A stretch of 64,000 bases of DNA, from contig JBFMBS010000001.1 of NCBI GenBank assembly GCA_040755055.1, forward strand, positions 1-64,000. The letters run 5' to 3'. The translations under genes were made by a program, and so were the position numbers. This DNA comes from DYJK01 sp040755055 (GTDB lineage Bacteria > Bacteroidota > Ignavibacteria > Ignavibacteriales > Melioribacteraceae). This document shows positions 7,715 through 15,441 of the stretch, one piece after another (the stretch's first letter is position 1; each line of letters begins with the position of its first letter). Below the pieces are notes generated by a model, which was not told where the DNA came from, searched no databases, and saw only the letters and a list, made by a program, of their open reading frames with translations.

Positions 7715-9305
7715 CTTCGTGCATCCAGGCGTTTATTAGTTTAGCTGCATCTATCGGATTTTTTGCAACGTAGTTAACAATTTTATCTTGCTGATTTTTC
7801 TTTAATAATGCTTCATCTGAAATTTCATCTTCTATATCACCAAGCGGTAAAACTTTTTTCTTTGGAATATTTAATTGATGGGTAAATGCTGCTTCGGACT
7901 TCGGCTGTAACAAAGGCGCCGGTGATGCAACTGCCAATTCACCGGCATTAAATGTTCCTATCACAATTTTCTCACTTTTGAGTTTCTTCATCAAACTCTT
8001 CAAAACAAACAGCGAAGAAACTATTGCAAAAACTATAAGTACCAACTTTATCATTTCATCGGTGTTCGGCATAAGCGAGCTGCTTTCTTCCACCGGTATT
8101 TCTTCTATTTGTTTTTCTTCAAAAGGAATGCTGATTAACGAGAACTGATCTTCCCTATTCATATCGATACCGACCGCATTCTTGATTATTTCTTCAAGTT
8201 TTTTAAGCTGCTCTTGCGATCTCGGTTCATATACTGTTTCCGTTTTATTCCCCTTCGTTACCTTCTTAGGAATATCATTTATTACGGCAGCAACACTTAA
8301 CCTTTGTATATTGCCGCTTCCTTCAACTACTTTTTGTATTGTCTTGCTGATCTCATAATTCGTTAGCGAATTTTCATTTGCCTGGTTGGTTGAATCACTT
8401 GAGGTTAATCCAAGATTGTTTGATTTGATTGTCTGCTCGCTAATTGCAACCTGTGATTCGGGATCGTATTGTTCCATAGTTTTTTCAACTTGATCAAAAT
8501 TCAAATCGGCATTAACCTGGACCATCGCATTACCGTAACCAACTACATTATCCAGAATGGCTTGCGCTTTTTTAGCGAGATAATTTTCTACCGATTGTTT
8601 TACCTCGTATTGTTTTGAAGAAGCATATGCAAGAGGTCCATCTTCGGATTCGTTTGATAGAATTCTTCCCTGGGTATCGATTATAGAAACTTTGGATGCC
8701 GGAAGTCCTTCAACACTTCCGCAAATTAAATTTACTATCGAAGTAATATTTTCCTTACTCAAGCTTGTATTGTTTTTTAACTTAAGAACAACCGAGGCAG
8801 AAGGAAGTTTTTCTTCTTCCCTGAAAATTGTTTTCTGAGGAATTACGATATGAACGCGTACACCTGAAACTCCATCTAACTGGGCAATGGTTCTTGCCAA
8901 TTCGCCTTCCAAAGCTCTCTTGTAGTTTAGCTTCTGCATAAACTCGGACATACCCATTGTGGTTTTATCAAATATCTCGTAGCCGATAAAACCGGAGCTA
9001 GGTATTCCTCTACCGGCAAGCGCCAATCTTGTTTCGTACACTTTTTCTTTTGCCACTTTTATGGTTTGACCGTTGTCGTCAATTTTATAAGGAACCTTTT
9101 GGCTTCCTAAATAATCAACAACTTTGGATGCGTCATCAGCAGATAATCCCGAATATAAAGTAGAGTAATTCGGTTCATTCATAAAAAATAAAAGAATAAT
9201 CAGCAATCCAACGGTAAGAACAATACCGCCGATCATCATAAATTTTTGTTTTGGGTTTAACTTGCTGATAATGCCTAACAATGCTTGAAATGGATTTGAA
9301 TTCAT
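7704..9305 (-). CDS. fliF: Flagellar MS-ring protein FliF
   Basis: A 533-aa protein with two membrane segments, one near residues 23-43 (MIGGIVLTVGLLIILLFF) and one near 420-440 (KLVLIVFAIVSSLFVLKSL). Between them are the ring-building motifs: NYSTLYSGLSADDASKVVDY, AKEKVYETRLALAGRGIPSS, and the YKRALEGELARTIAQLDGV region (about 148-166). FliF forms the MS ring in the inner membrane on which FliG and the export gate assemble. The C-terminal tail (IVNYVAKNPIDAAKLINAW) is the FliG-binding segment. It sits directly between fliE and fliG as in most flagellar operons. Confidence 0.97.
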   Translation of the reverse strand: MNSNPFQALLGIISKLNPKQKFMMIGGIVLTVGLLIILLFFMNEPNYSTLYSGLSADDASKVVDYLGSQKVPYKIDDNGQTIKVAKEKVYETRLALAGRGIPSSGFIGYEIFDKTTMGMSEFMQKLNYKRALEGELARTIAQLDGVSGVRVHIVIPQKTIFREEEKLPSASVVLKLKNNTSLSKENITSIVNLICGSVEGLPASKVSIIDTQGRILSNESEDGPLAYASSKQYEVKQSVENYLAKKAQAILDNVVGYGNAMVQVNADLNFDQVEKTMEQYDPESQVAISEQTIKSNNLGLTSSDSTNQANENSLTNYEISKTIQKVVEGSGNIQRLSVAAVINDIPKKVTKGNKTETVYEPRSQEQLKKLEEIIKNAVGIDMNREDQFSLISIPFEEKQIEEIPVEESSSLMPNTDEMIKLVLIVFAIVSSLFVLKSLMKKLKSEKIVIGTFNAGELAVASPAPLLQPKSEAAFTHQLNIPKKKVLPLGDIEDEISDEALLKKNQQDKIVNYVAKNPIDAAKLINAWMHEDEI

Positions 9306-9307
9306 AA

Positions 9308-9595
9308 TTATACGGGCATCCTTGTTAATTCTTTGTACATGTCAACTGCTTTGTTGCGGATTTCCATCAGCAGTTCAAGACTTGTTTTAGCTTTCTCGCC
9401 GGCAATCATAACTTCGTGAAGTTCGACACCGTTACCGGCAACAAAATCTTTTACGGACTGTTCCGAATCTTTCTGGGCTTCGTTCACATTCTGGATAAAC
9501 TCTGAGAAAGTTTCGGTAAAACCCGATTCCGGTAAAACTTTTTTTGTCTGGTTTGTTAAATCGGGAATTAAATTCCCAAGTCCTTCTATCTTCAT
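9308..9595 (-). CDS. fliE: Flagellar hook-basal body protein FliE
   Basis: A 95-aa protein with the FliE C-terminal signature VMIAGEKAKTSLELLMEIRN followed by KAVDMYKELTRMPV, the usual 'Y.EI..M.V' end. FliE is the adaptor that joins the MS ring to the proximal rod and is among the first exported subunits. I use the ATG at 9595, because AGAGAGG lies just upstream; the in-frame start six codons earlier would overlap the preceding gene and lacks a better ribosome site. Only one base separates this start from the preceding stop. Confidence 0.93.
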   Translation of the reverse strand: MKIEGLGNLIPDLTNQTKKVLPESGFTETFSEFIQNVNEAQKDSEQSVKDFVAGNGVELHEVMIAGEKAKTSLELLMEIRNKAVDMYKELTRMPV

Positions 9596-9596
9596 G

Positions 9597-9830
9597 TTAA
9601 CCTCTCTTATCAATTACGGAGCCGAGCGAAACACCGGTTATTTTCCCTTTGGGATTGTAAAATTCATATTTCATAATCTCTTCTTGTTTAGCCGGATACA
9701 TCCTGGCAAAAAAGGTTTTTTCTTCTTGTGTAACTTTTTCTTTTGGTGTCACTTCGGGCTGAACCTTTGGGGCCGATTTGTTCACATAGCTTGTACTATA
9801 ATTGCCGAATGAATTTGTATTAATCGTCAT
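9597..9830 (-). CDS. Unknown 77-aa protein in the flagellar operon
   Basis: I do not recognise this family. The 77-aa product has a flexible N-terminus rich in Ser, Thr, Asn and Pro, a Lys/Glu/Val linker, and a better-ordered C-terminal half: EEKTFFARMYPAKQEEIMKY, then FYNPKGKITGVSLGSVID. It has no signal peptide, membrane segment or cysteine. It lies with almost no spacing between flgC (one base away) and fliE (one base away), so it is certainly co-transcribed and probably translated with basal-body genes. A small basal-body or export-related accessory protein is the reasonable inference. The ORF is real by its tight packing and ATG start; the function is open. Confidence 0.8.
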   Translation of the reverse strand: MTINTNSFGNYSTSYVNKSAPKVQPEVTPKEKVTQEEKTFFARMYPAKQEEIMKYEFYNPKGKITGVSLGSVIDKRG

Positions 9831-9831
9831 A

Positions 9832-10332
9832 TTATATCTCCAGGGAATCTTTGATCATTTGCTTTGATGAGTTAAGAGCTGTAAGATTAGCTTCATAGCT
9901 TCTTGTTGCAGCTATCATATCTACCATCTCGTTAATAACATTGACATTGGACATCTGCACATAACCTTTTTCATCCGCATCCGGGTGTTCGGGCATAAAA
10001 ACTACTTCGCCGGGTTTTTGATCAATTGTCTCACTTATGTTCAGGTCACTTTTCATTTCGGGCAAAGAAACTGATTCTGAATTATTCGCGCTAAAATGAT
10101 TTGAGTTACTTTTATTTAATTTTAGTAATTGTCCTTCAACCGAAAGTTTTGATGCAAAGCTGTTTTGATCTTGCTCTACATTTAGAACTTTGCGTTGATA
10201 CGGCTGCCCGTTTGTGTTTCTTACCGAATCGGCATTTGCAATGTTTTGTGAAATGAGTTCCATCTTCTTTCTTTGAATACTCATTCCTCTTGCACTTATA
10301 CCTAAACCGAATAAACTTCCTAATTCTTTCAA
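9832..10332 (-). CDS. flgC: Flagellar basal-body rod protein FlgC
   Basis: A 166-aa rod protein. The N-terminal motif is GISARGMSIQRKKMELISQN followed by IANADSVRNTNGQPYQRKVL, equivalent to 'SA..QR..M..IA.NIAN..T....GPYRR'. The C-terminal motif VQMSNVNVINEMVDMIAATR, then SYEANLTALNSSKQMIKDSL, is typical of FlgC. FlgC forms part of the proximal rod crossing the periplasm. It overlaps flgB by four bases. Length is slightly above the usual 135-150 aa because of a polar insert around residues 60-95. Confidence 0.96.
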   Translation of the reverse strand: MKELGSLFGLGISARGMSIQRKKMELISQNIANADSVRNTNGQPYQRKVLNVEQDQNSFASKLSVEGQLLKLNKSNSNHFSANNSESVSLPEMKSDLNISETIDQKPGEVVFMPEHPDADEKGYVQMSNVNVINEMVDMIAATRSYEANLTALNSSKQMIKDSLEI

Positions 10333-10721
10333 AGCCGTCCTCCTCCTCTAATTACATTTTGAATACCTCTGTAATAATCGCCGACTTTTTTCGAAGCGAA
10401 TTTAAACCGCAGCGTATTCTCAGCAAGTTCGGACATTTCTTGTTCAATGTTCACGTTGTTAATCCCCGAAGTCACTTCGGCATTTTCATCGTAAACAATG
10501 CCAAATGCGTTATTACTTTCTTTGGGTGTGTTAACCGGGCCTAAATGCTTCGTATTTGAAATTTTAAGAGAAGAATTTGAATTTTCCTCGAGAAGATTCT
10601 TAAATGTAACATCTTCCCGTCTATAACCTTCGGTACCTACATTAGAAATATTTTTTGCGATTACTTTGTTCTTAACAGAGCAATAGTCTAATAGATTTTC
10701 AAGCAGTTTAATTGATGACAT
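10329..10721 (-). CDS. flgB: Flagellar basal-body rod protein FlgB
   Basis: About 130 aa. It has the FlgB N-terminal rod signature (LLDYCSVKNKVIAKNISNVG, then TEGYRREDVTFKNLLEE) and the C-terminal helix EQEMSELAENTLRFKFASKK ahead of YYRGIQNVIRGG. FlgB is a proximal rod subunit and the first gene of the basal-body run. I place the start at the ATG at 10721, not at an in-frame TTG 33 bases upstream, because the TTG falls inside a sigma-54-type promoter and lacks a ribosome site. The resulting leader would be about 18 bases. Confidence 0.94.
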   Translation of the reverse strand: MSSIKLLENLLDYCSVKNKVIAKNISNVGTEGYRREDVTFKNLLEENSNSSLKISNTKHLGPVNTPKESNNAFGIVYDENAEVTSGINNVNIEQEMSELAENTLRFKFASKKVGDYYRGIQNVIRGGGRL

Positions 10722-10749
10722 ATACTTTTCGGGTTTTTTCGGTATATAT

Positions 10750-10765
10750 CCCAAAAGGAATGCCA
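10750..10765 (-). promoter_or_regulatory. Candidate sigma-54 promoter of the flgB operon
   Basis: On the minus strand the sequence reads TGGCAT-TCCTT-TTGG, against the sigma-54 consensus TGGCAC-N5-TTGC. The -24 GG and the spacing are exact; the -12 element has TTGG where TTGC is expected, which weakens it. The predicted transcript start is about 18 bases before the flgB ATG. It lies in the 118-base gap that separates the chemotaxis run from the flagellar run. Confidence 0.5.
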
Positions 10766-10839
10766 GAGATAAATTTCGTTTTTTTCTGAAATGTTAGAAG
10801 GAATCGCGGAAAGATTGGCTAAATATGAACACCTGTGAA

Positions 10840-11088
10840 TTATTCTTCAGAATAATCAAGTACAATACTCTTAGTTTGACCGCAAGAACAAACAAATTTA
10901 ATTTCTTTAACGGCATCATTAGCATCTTTCTTTAAGTAAATTTTCACATCATCGTGATCTTCGTTTTCCATTGTAATTTTAACAAGACCATTAAATTGTA
11001 TATCCGATGATTTAATAAGATTACCGCTTTTCAGCGAATTTTTTGAATATATATCTTTAACCAATGCATCTTCAAAATGATTTGTCAT
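10840..11088 (-). CDS. Unknown 82-aa protein after cheB
   Basis: No family was recognised. The 82-aa protein is acidic and has a C-terminal beta-rich part with a Cys-X-Cys-Gly motif (KFVCSCGQTKSIVLDYSEE). A single CxC does not make a zinc finger alone, but a dimer could bind a metal. It starts with the ATG directly after the cheB stop, with AGGGTGAT inside the cheB end as ribosome site, so it is coupled to cheB. Being the last gene of the chemotaxis run, it may be linked to taxis signalling; that is context only. Confidence 0.75.
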   Translation of the reverse strand: MTNHFEDALVKDIYSKNSLKSGNLIKSSDIQFNGLVKITMENEDHDDVKIYLKKDANDAVKEIKFVCSCGQTKSIVLDYSEE

Positions 11089-12156
11089 TTAGATCACCCT
11101 ATTTATAGTTTCAGAAATTTTTTCTAATGGAAGAATATTGTCTGCCAGCCCGGCATCAACAATTGCTTTGGGCATCCCGTACACAACGGAAGACTGTTCA
11201 TCTTGAGCAATTGAATAGCCGCCTATGCTCTTTAAATTTTTAATTGCTTCATAACCGTCTTTCCCCATGCCGGTCATTATTACACCAAGTGTATATTTAC
11301 CAAAAACATTTATCACGGAATTCATCATCACATCAACCGATGGCCGGTGCAATGTATCCGATGGATCTTCCGAAACTTCAATCAAACTATTTGACAAACT
11401 AACTTTCTTAAGTTTTAAATGATAACCACCCGGAGCGATATAGATAACACCGCTTTTCACTGTTTCGCCATCCTCGGCTTCTTTAACTGTAAGCTTACAC
11501 ATCGAATTCAATCTTTCTGCTAACGATTTTGTAAACTTTGGAGGCATGTGTTGAACAATAAATACCGGCACATTTATTTTTTCCGATAAGAGCGGTACTA
11601 CTTTTTGCAGAGATAGCGGACCTCCGGTTGAAATACCTATCGCCACAGCTTTATAACCGATTTTTGGTAAAGTTTGTTGCGCTGGAATAGTATGACCCGG
11701 TTTTTCAACCTGGGGTATTGATCTTAATCTTGCTAATCTATCTCTGTATAATTTTTGTTTGACGATCTCTTTTACCTTGGTGACAAGTTCTTCTTTGATT
11801 TTTGTAATGTTCACATTCACATAGGAAAGTTCTTTTGGTATGAAATCGACAGCGCCGAGTTCCAAAGCTTTTAATGTAGCTTCGGCACCTTCGGTGGTGA
11901 GAGAGCTTACCATAATAACAGAAGTGGGACAATCGCTCATAATTTTTTTGAGCGCCGTTAGCCCGTCCATTACCGGCATTTCGATATCGAGAGTTACAAT
12001 ATCCGGCTTTAAATTTTTAACAAGCTCGTAACCTTCCTGACCATTCTTTGCCGAGCCAACTACCTTAATATCTGGATCGCTTTCAAGCATAAGGGCAATG
12101 GACTTACGCATAAAAGCAGAGTCATCAATAATCAATGCGGAGATTTTACGAATCAA
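11089..12156 (-). CDS. cheB: Chemotaxis protein-glutamate methylesterase CheB
   Basis: About 355 aa. The N-terminal receiver has KISALIIDDSAFMRK and phospho-acceptor context PDIVTLDIEMPVMDGLTAL. The C-terminal methylesterase domain shows the catalytic Ser in GISTGGPLSLQKVVPLL, His in VQHMPPKFTKSLAERLN, and Asp in MTGMGKDGYEAIKNLKS. CheB removes methyl groups from chemoreceptors, opposing CheR. I prefer the TTG start at 12156 (protein MIRKISALIIDDSAF...), with GGAAAG just upstream inside the end of cheA; longer in-frame starts add 13 residues not expected before a receiver domain. Overlaps cheA by 11 bases. Confidence 0.95.
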   Translation of the reverse strand: MIRKISALIIDDSAFMRKSIALMLESDPDIKVVGSAKNGQEGYELVKNLKPDIVTLDIEMPVMDGLTALKKIMSDCPTSVIMVSSLTTEGAEATLKALELGAVDFIPKELSYVNVNITKIKEELVTKVKEIVKQKLYRDRLARLRSIPQVEKPGHTIPAQQTLPKIGYKAVAIGISTGGPLSLQKVVPLLSEKINVPVFIVQHMPPKFTKSLAERLNSMCKLTVKEAEDGETVKSGVIYIAPGGYHLKLKKVSLSNSLIEVSEDPSDTLHRPSVDVMMNSVINVFGKYTLGVIMTGMGKDGYEAIKNLKSIGGYSIAQDEQSSVVYGMPKAIVDAGLADNILPLEKISETINRVI

Positions 12157-13909
12157 TTTGGCTTTCCAGCTTGTTGAACAACTCATTAATATCAAGAATT
12201 ATAATCACGGTACCATCACCCATAATTGTAGAGCCGGCAATACCATTTATCTTTCCTAAATAATCGCCAAGGGTTTTAATCACAACTTCTTGCTGACCGA
12301 CCAACTCATCTACTTTAATCCCGAATCTTTTTTCGGCAATACCAACCTCTACAATGTATTGCCATTTCTTATCGTTCTTATGTCCGTTGCCGTTGCTTGT
12401 AATTAAATCTTCAAGCGAGATTATCGGTAAAATTGAATCACGTAAGTTGATAACTTCTTTACCGCGTATCGTTTCAACTTGATCCCGGTTTACTCTAAGT
12501 ACTTCGATAACGGAATGAAGCGGTATAACTAACGTTTGCCCATGTGCTTTGACAATCATACCGGAAATTATGGCAAGTGTTAAAGGCAAGCGGAGTAAAA
12601 TTGTTGTTCCTTTACCAACTTCCGAATCTACAGCAATCGTTCCGCGTAATTTCGAAACATTGGTTTTCACAACATCCATTCCAACGCCTCTGCCCGAAAC
12701 ATTGGTTACTACTTCAGCAGTAGAAAAACCGGGATGGAAAATTAAATTATACGTTTCTTGTTTTGTAAGTTCTTTTGCTTTCTCTCTCGATAAAAATCCT
12801 TTTGCTATTGCTTTTTCTTTTATTATTTCGGGATCGATTCCTTTACCGTCATCAACGACTTTTATAACGATATTATTTCCTTCATGTTCGGCAGATATAA
12901 CTACTGTACCTTTACGACTTTTTCCTTTTTCGATCCTCGATTCCGGTTTTTCAATTCCATGGTCGATCGAATTACGTATTAAATGAACTAGGGGATCATT
13001 AATCTCTTCGATTAGGTTTTTATCTACCTCGGTATCCTCGCCGTGAATAACCAGTTCAACTTCTTTATTCAACTCTTTACACATATCGCGGACTACACGC
13101 GGAAACCGGTTAAAGACTTTGCCAATCTTGATCATTCGCAATTTCATTACAACAAGCTGAAGTTCGGTAGTCATCAAATCAATCTGTTTGGTTGCATCGG
13201 CAAGGTCCTTTGAAAAAGGTGTCCCTTCATATTCAAGGGCAAATTGCGAATTCAACTGTGCAAGCCGGTTTCTACCCAACACTATTTCCGATGCAATATT
13301 TAACAAGGCATCAAGACGGTCAACGTCAACACGGATTGTATTGTCTGCCTTCTTCGTTTCATTATTATTTGATTTTGATAACGCCGAATCTTTCCCGGTG
13401 TCCGGAATTTTAACATTATTTTTAGCTTCATTAATAGGCAAGTTTTCAACTACAACCGGCGAATTTTTTTCTTGTTCATTAGCGGGGTTAATACTTTCCA
13501 ATAAATTCACAAGTTGGGTTATAACGCCATCTACATTTACATCTTCATTTTTGTCGTTCTCGATTACGCTTAACAGTTCTTTAATTGTATCGTAACCTAA
13601 AATAATTCCATCCATCAAAGATGAATTTAGTTTTATTTCACCTTTGCGGAGCTTATTCAAAATATCTTCGCATTTATGTGTTACTTCGGGCAGTTTCTCT
13701 AATCCTAAGAATCCTGAAGTACCCTTAATGGTATGGAATGAGCGGAAAATCTGGTTGAGAAGACCCAGGTCTTCGGGACGTTTCTCCAATTCCATCAAAT
13801 CCACATCGAGCTTTTCTAATATCTCTTTAGTCTCAAGTAGGAAACTATCAACAATTTCCTTCATCTCCGGATCAACTAACATCGGGTTTTGCATAGATTT
13901 ATCAATCAC
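12146..13909 (-). CDS. cheA: Chemotaxis histidine kinase CheA
   Basis: A 587-aa CheA. The Hpt (P1) domain is at 1-110 with the phospho-accepting His59 in FRSFHTIKGTSGFLGL. A low-complexity linker covers about 150-190. The dimerisation domain includes VDRLDALLNIASEIVLGRNR. The ATPase has the N box LVHLIRNSIDHGIE, VVDDGKGIDPE and SGRGVGMDVV. The C-terminal CheW-like domain ends near residue 580. The P2 CheY-binding domain seems absent, so CheY would dock elsewhere. CheA relays receptor state to CheY and CheB. The start used is a GTG overlapping the previous stop; an ATG five codons later is possible. Confidence 0.96.
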   Translation of the reverse strand: MIDKSMQNPMLVDPEMKEIVDSFLLETKEILEKLDVDLMELEKRPEDLGLLNQIFRSFHTIKGTSGFLGLEKLPEVTHKCEDILNKLRKGEIKLNSSLMDGIILGYDTIKELLSVIENDKNEDVNVDGVITQLVNLLESINPANEQEKNSPVVVENLPINEAKNNVKIPDTGKDSALSKSNNNETKKADNTIRVDVDRLDALLNIASEIVLGRNRLAQLNSQFALEYEGTPFSKDLADATKQIDLMTTELQLVVMKLRMIKIGKVFNRFPRVVRDMCKELNKEVELVIHGEDTEVDKNLIEEINDPLVHLIRNSIDHGIEKPESRIEKGKSRKGTVVISAEHEGNNIVIKVVDDGKGIDPEIIKEKAIAKGFLSREKAKELTKQETYNLIFHPGFSTAEVVTNVSGRGVGMDVVKTNVSKLRGTIAVDSEVGKGTTILLRLPLTLAIISGMIVKAHGQTLVIPLHSVIEVLRVNRDQVETIRGKEVINLRDSILPIISLEDLITSNGNGHKNDKKWQYIVEVGIAEKRFGIKVDELVGQQEVVIKTLGDYLGKINGIAGSTIMGDGTVIIILDINELFNKLESQIDS

Positions 13910-14667
13910 CTGGCAAAAAGTTTATCAATCTCTTCTTGTGAAGTCTTTTTATTTTCATTTACTATGCTATCAACAAAAACTTGTTTTTCTTGGCTGCGGT
14001 CGTATCTTGCATCCTCATTAAACGATTTATCCTTATTCTCTTCTTCAATATCAAATTCAGGTATCGAAACTCCGCTCTGTTTACCAAGATCGAACAACAG
14101 CGAAGCCAGTCTCTTTTGTACGGATTGGATAAGATGATTTACCGAAGCTAATTGTTGTGCTGTTATATCTTGCACTTGTAATGAAATCGTGATATTGGTT
14201 GAGTCATTACCGATTTTATCAACAATACTTTCAAGCGATGTTACTTTGTTTTCCAATTCATCTATGCTCATGCCTGATTTCAGAGCATCAAATTGACCAT
14301 TTAAATTTTTGAACTCGCTTCCAAATTTTTCCAGTGCAACGCGCTGGCTGAAAAAACCGTTTTTTAAATCTGCAAGTTCGGTTCTAATTTTTGTAAGATC
14401 CAGCGACATTGAATCTACAATATCAAGAATTTCGCTTGTCGCAATTTCATTTGCGTTAGTTACATTTTTTATTTGAGTAGCTGCTTTCGGAATTTTGCTT
14501 GTACTATCATGTATCGAGTTATTTACGTTCTCAAGAAGAGGAACAACATCTCGCATGAAATCTATAATTTTTTGTATTACCGGAACAACTTTTTGACCAA
14601 AAACAAAAAATGATTTCAGGTCACCGAGTTTTTGAAATACTTGTTCCATATTAAGTTGCTGACCCAT
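13906..14667 (-). CDS. cheZ: CheZ-like chemotaxis phosphatase
   Basis: About 253 aa and mostly helical. The centre carries NITISLQVQDITAQQLASVN followed by HLIQSVQKRL (about residues 165-195), matching the conserved 'QD.TGQ.....L..V...' helix of CheZ whose Asp and Gln act in CheY-P dephosphorylation. The extreme C-terminus is TSQEEIDKLFAR, like the CheY-binding tail of CheZ and the N-terminal CheY-binding peptide of FliM. A long divergent N-terminal helical region precedes. It lies between the second cheY-like gene and cheA. I chose the ATG at 14667 with GGAG upstream; an ATG at 14679 overlaps the previous stop. The family assignment is probable, not certain. Confidence 0.75.
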   Translation of the reverse strand: MGQQLNMEQVFQKLGDLKSFFVFGQKVVPVIQKIIDFMRDVVPLLENVNNSIHDSTSKIPKAATQIKNVTNANEIATSEILDIVDSMSLDLTKIRTELADLKNGFFSQRVALEKFGSEFKNLNGQFDALKSGMSIDELENKVTSLESIVDKIGNDSTNITISLQVQDITAQQLASVNHLIQSVQKRLASLLFDLGKQSGVSIPEFDIEEENKDKSFNEDARYDRSQEKQVFVDSIVNENKKTSQEEIDKLFAR

Positions 14668-14678
14668 AAAACGCTCCA

Positions 14679-15056
14679 TTATGCACTTGCTAAAATTTGA
14701 TCGATTTTTTCTCTAAGAATCTGCGGTGTAAACGGTTTTACAATATAATTGTTAACCTTTGCTTGCAGAGCTTCAACAATATCATCTTTCAAGCCGCGTG
14801 TTGTAACCATAAGGATCGGTATTTTACAAAGTTTATCGTTGGATCGAATACTTTTTACAAGCTCTAAGCCGGAAACATCGGGCATATTCCAATCGGTAAT
14901 GATAAAATTTATCGAATCATCACCGCTCAATTTGGATAAGGCTTCGCGCCCGTCACCGGCTTCGACAAAAGCATCATATCCAATTGTTTTAAGAGAATTA
15001 GCTACAATTCTTCTCATTGTAACAGAATCATCTACAACCAAAAATTTGAGAGCCAT
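14679..15056 (-). CDS. cheY: CheY-like response regulator (second of pair)
   Basis: A stand-alone 125-aa receiver domain. Acidic pocket: FLVVDDSVTMRRIV. Phospho-acceptor Asp in FIITDWNMPDVSGLEL, the 'DWNMP' form typical of true CheY. Conserved Thr and Lys are in VTTRG and YIVKPFTP. It should carry the signal from CheA to the flagellar switch, which is also encoded here in part (FliG). The ATG at 15056 has GAGGA eight bases upstream; an earlier in-frame start is not needed. It follows another receiver gene, and this copy is the better match to classical CheY. Confidence 0.93.
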   Translation of the reverse strand: MALKFLVVDDSVTMRRIVANSLKTIGYDAFVEAGDGREALSKLSGDDSINFIITDWNMPDVSGLELVKSIRSNDKLCKIPILMVTTRGLKDDIVEALQAKVNNYIVKPFTPQILREKIDQILASA

Positions 15057-15067
15057 GTTATTTTTCC

Positions 15068-15433
15068 TCAATTCAAATATTTAGAAACTTCGTAAAGGAC
15101 TCGTTTCGGATCGAAAGGTTTAATTAAATATGAATTAGCACCGCATTCGAGTCCGCGTTGAATATCATCATTGCTGCCCAGAGAAGAAAGAACAATAATC
15201 GGCAATTCTCTAAATTCAATATTATTTCTTATTGATGATATCAGCTCATAACCGTCAACATTCGGCATGTTAAGATCAGTTATCAGCAGATCAATTCTGT
15301 TATTGGGTATTTTCTCCAATGCTTCCATACCGTCGGAACAAGCAATGATATCATAACCTTTTACGGTTAGAGCAACAGAAACAAATTTTCTAATTGTAGG
15401 AGAATCATCTGCTACAAGTATTACCCTTTTCAT
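15068..15433 (-). CDS. CheY-like response regulator (first of pair)
   Basis: About 121 aa, a single receiver domain. Acidic pocket: ILVADDSPTIRKFV. Phospho-acceptor Asp in LLITDLNMPNVDGYELI. Conserved Ser and Lys: VLSSLGSNDD and YLIKPFDP. It may be a second CheY, a phosphate sink, or a regulator of another output; the sequence alone cannot say. I use the ATG at 15433, which has AAGGAG upstream, rather than a GTG that lies only two bases from it. It starts nine bases after the cheR stop. Confidence 0.92.
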   Translation of the reverse strand: MKRVILVADDSPTIRKFVSVALTVKGYDIIACSDGMEALEKIPNNRIDLLITDLNMPNVDGYELISSIRNNIEFRELPIIVLSSLGSNDDIQRGLECGANSYLIKPFDPKRVLYEVSKYLN

Positions 15434-15441
15434 TTTATTCA

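Noticed and set aside
10721..10754. Longer flgB from an in-frame TTG at 10754
   Set aside because: The TTG overlaps the sigma-54-type -12 element, has no Shine-Dalgarno, and the extra residues are not seen in FlgB proteins.
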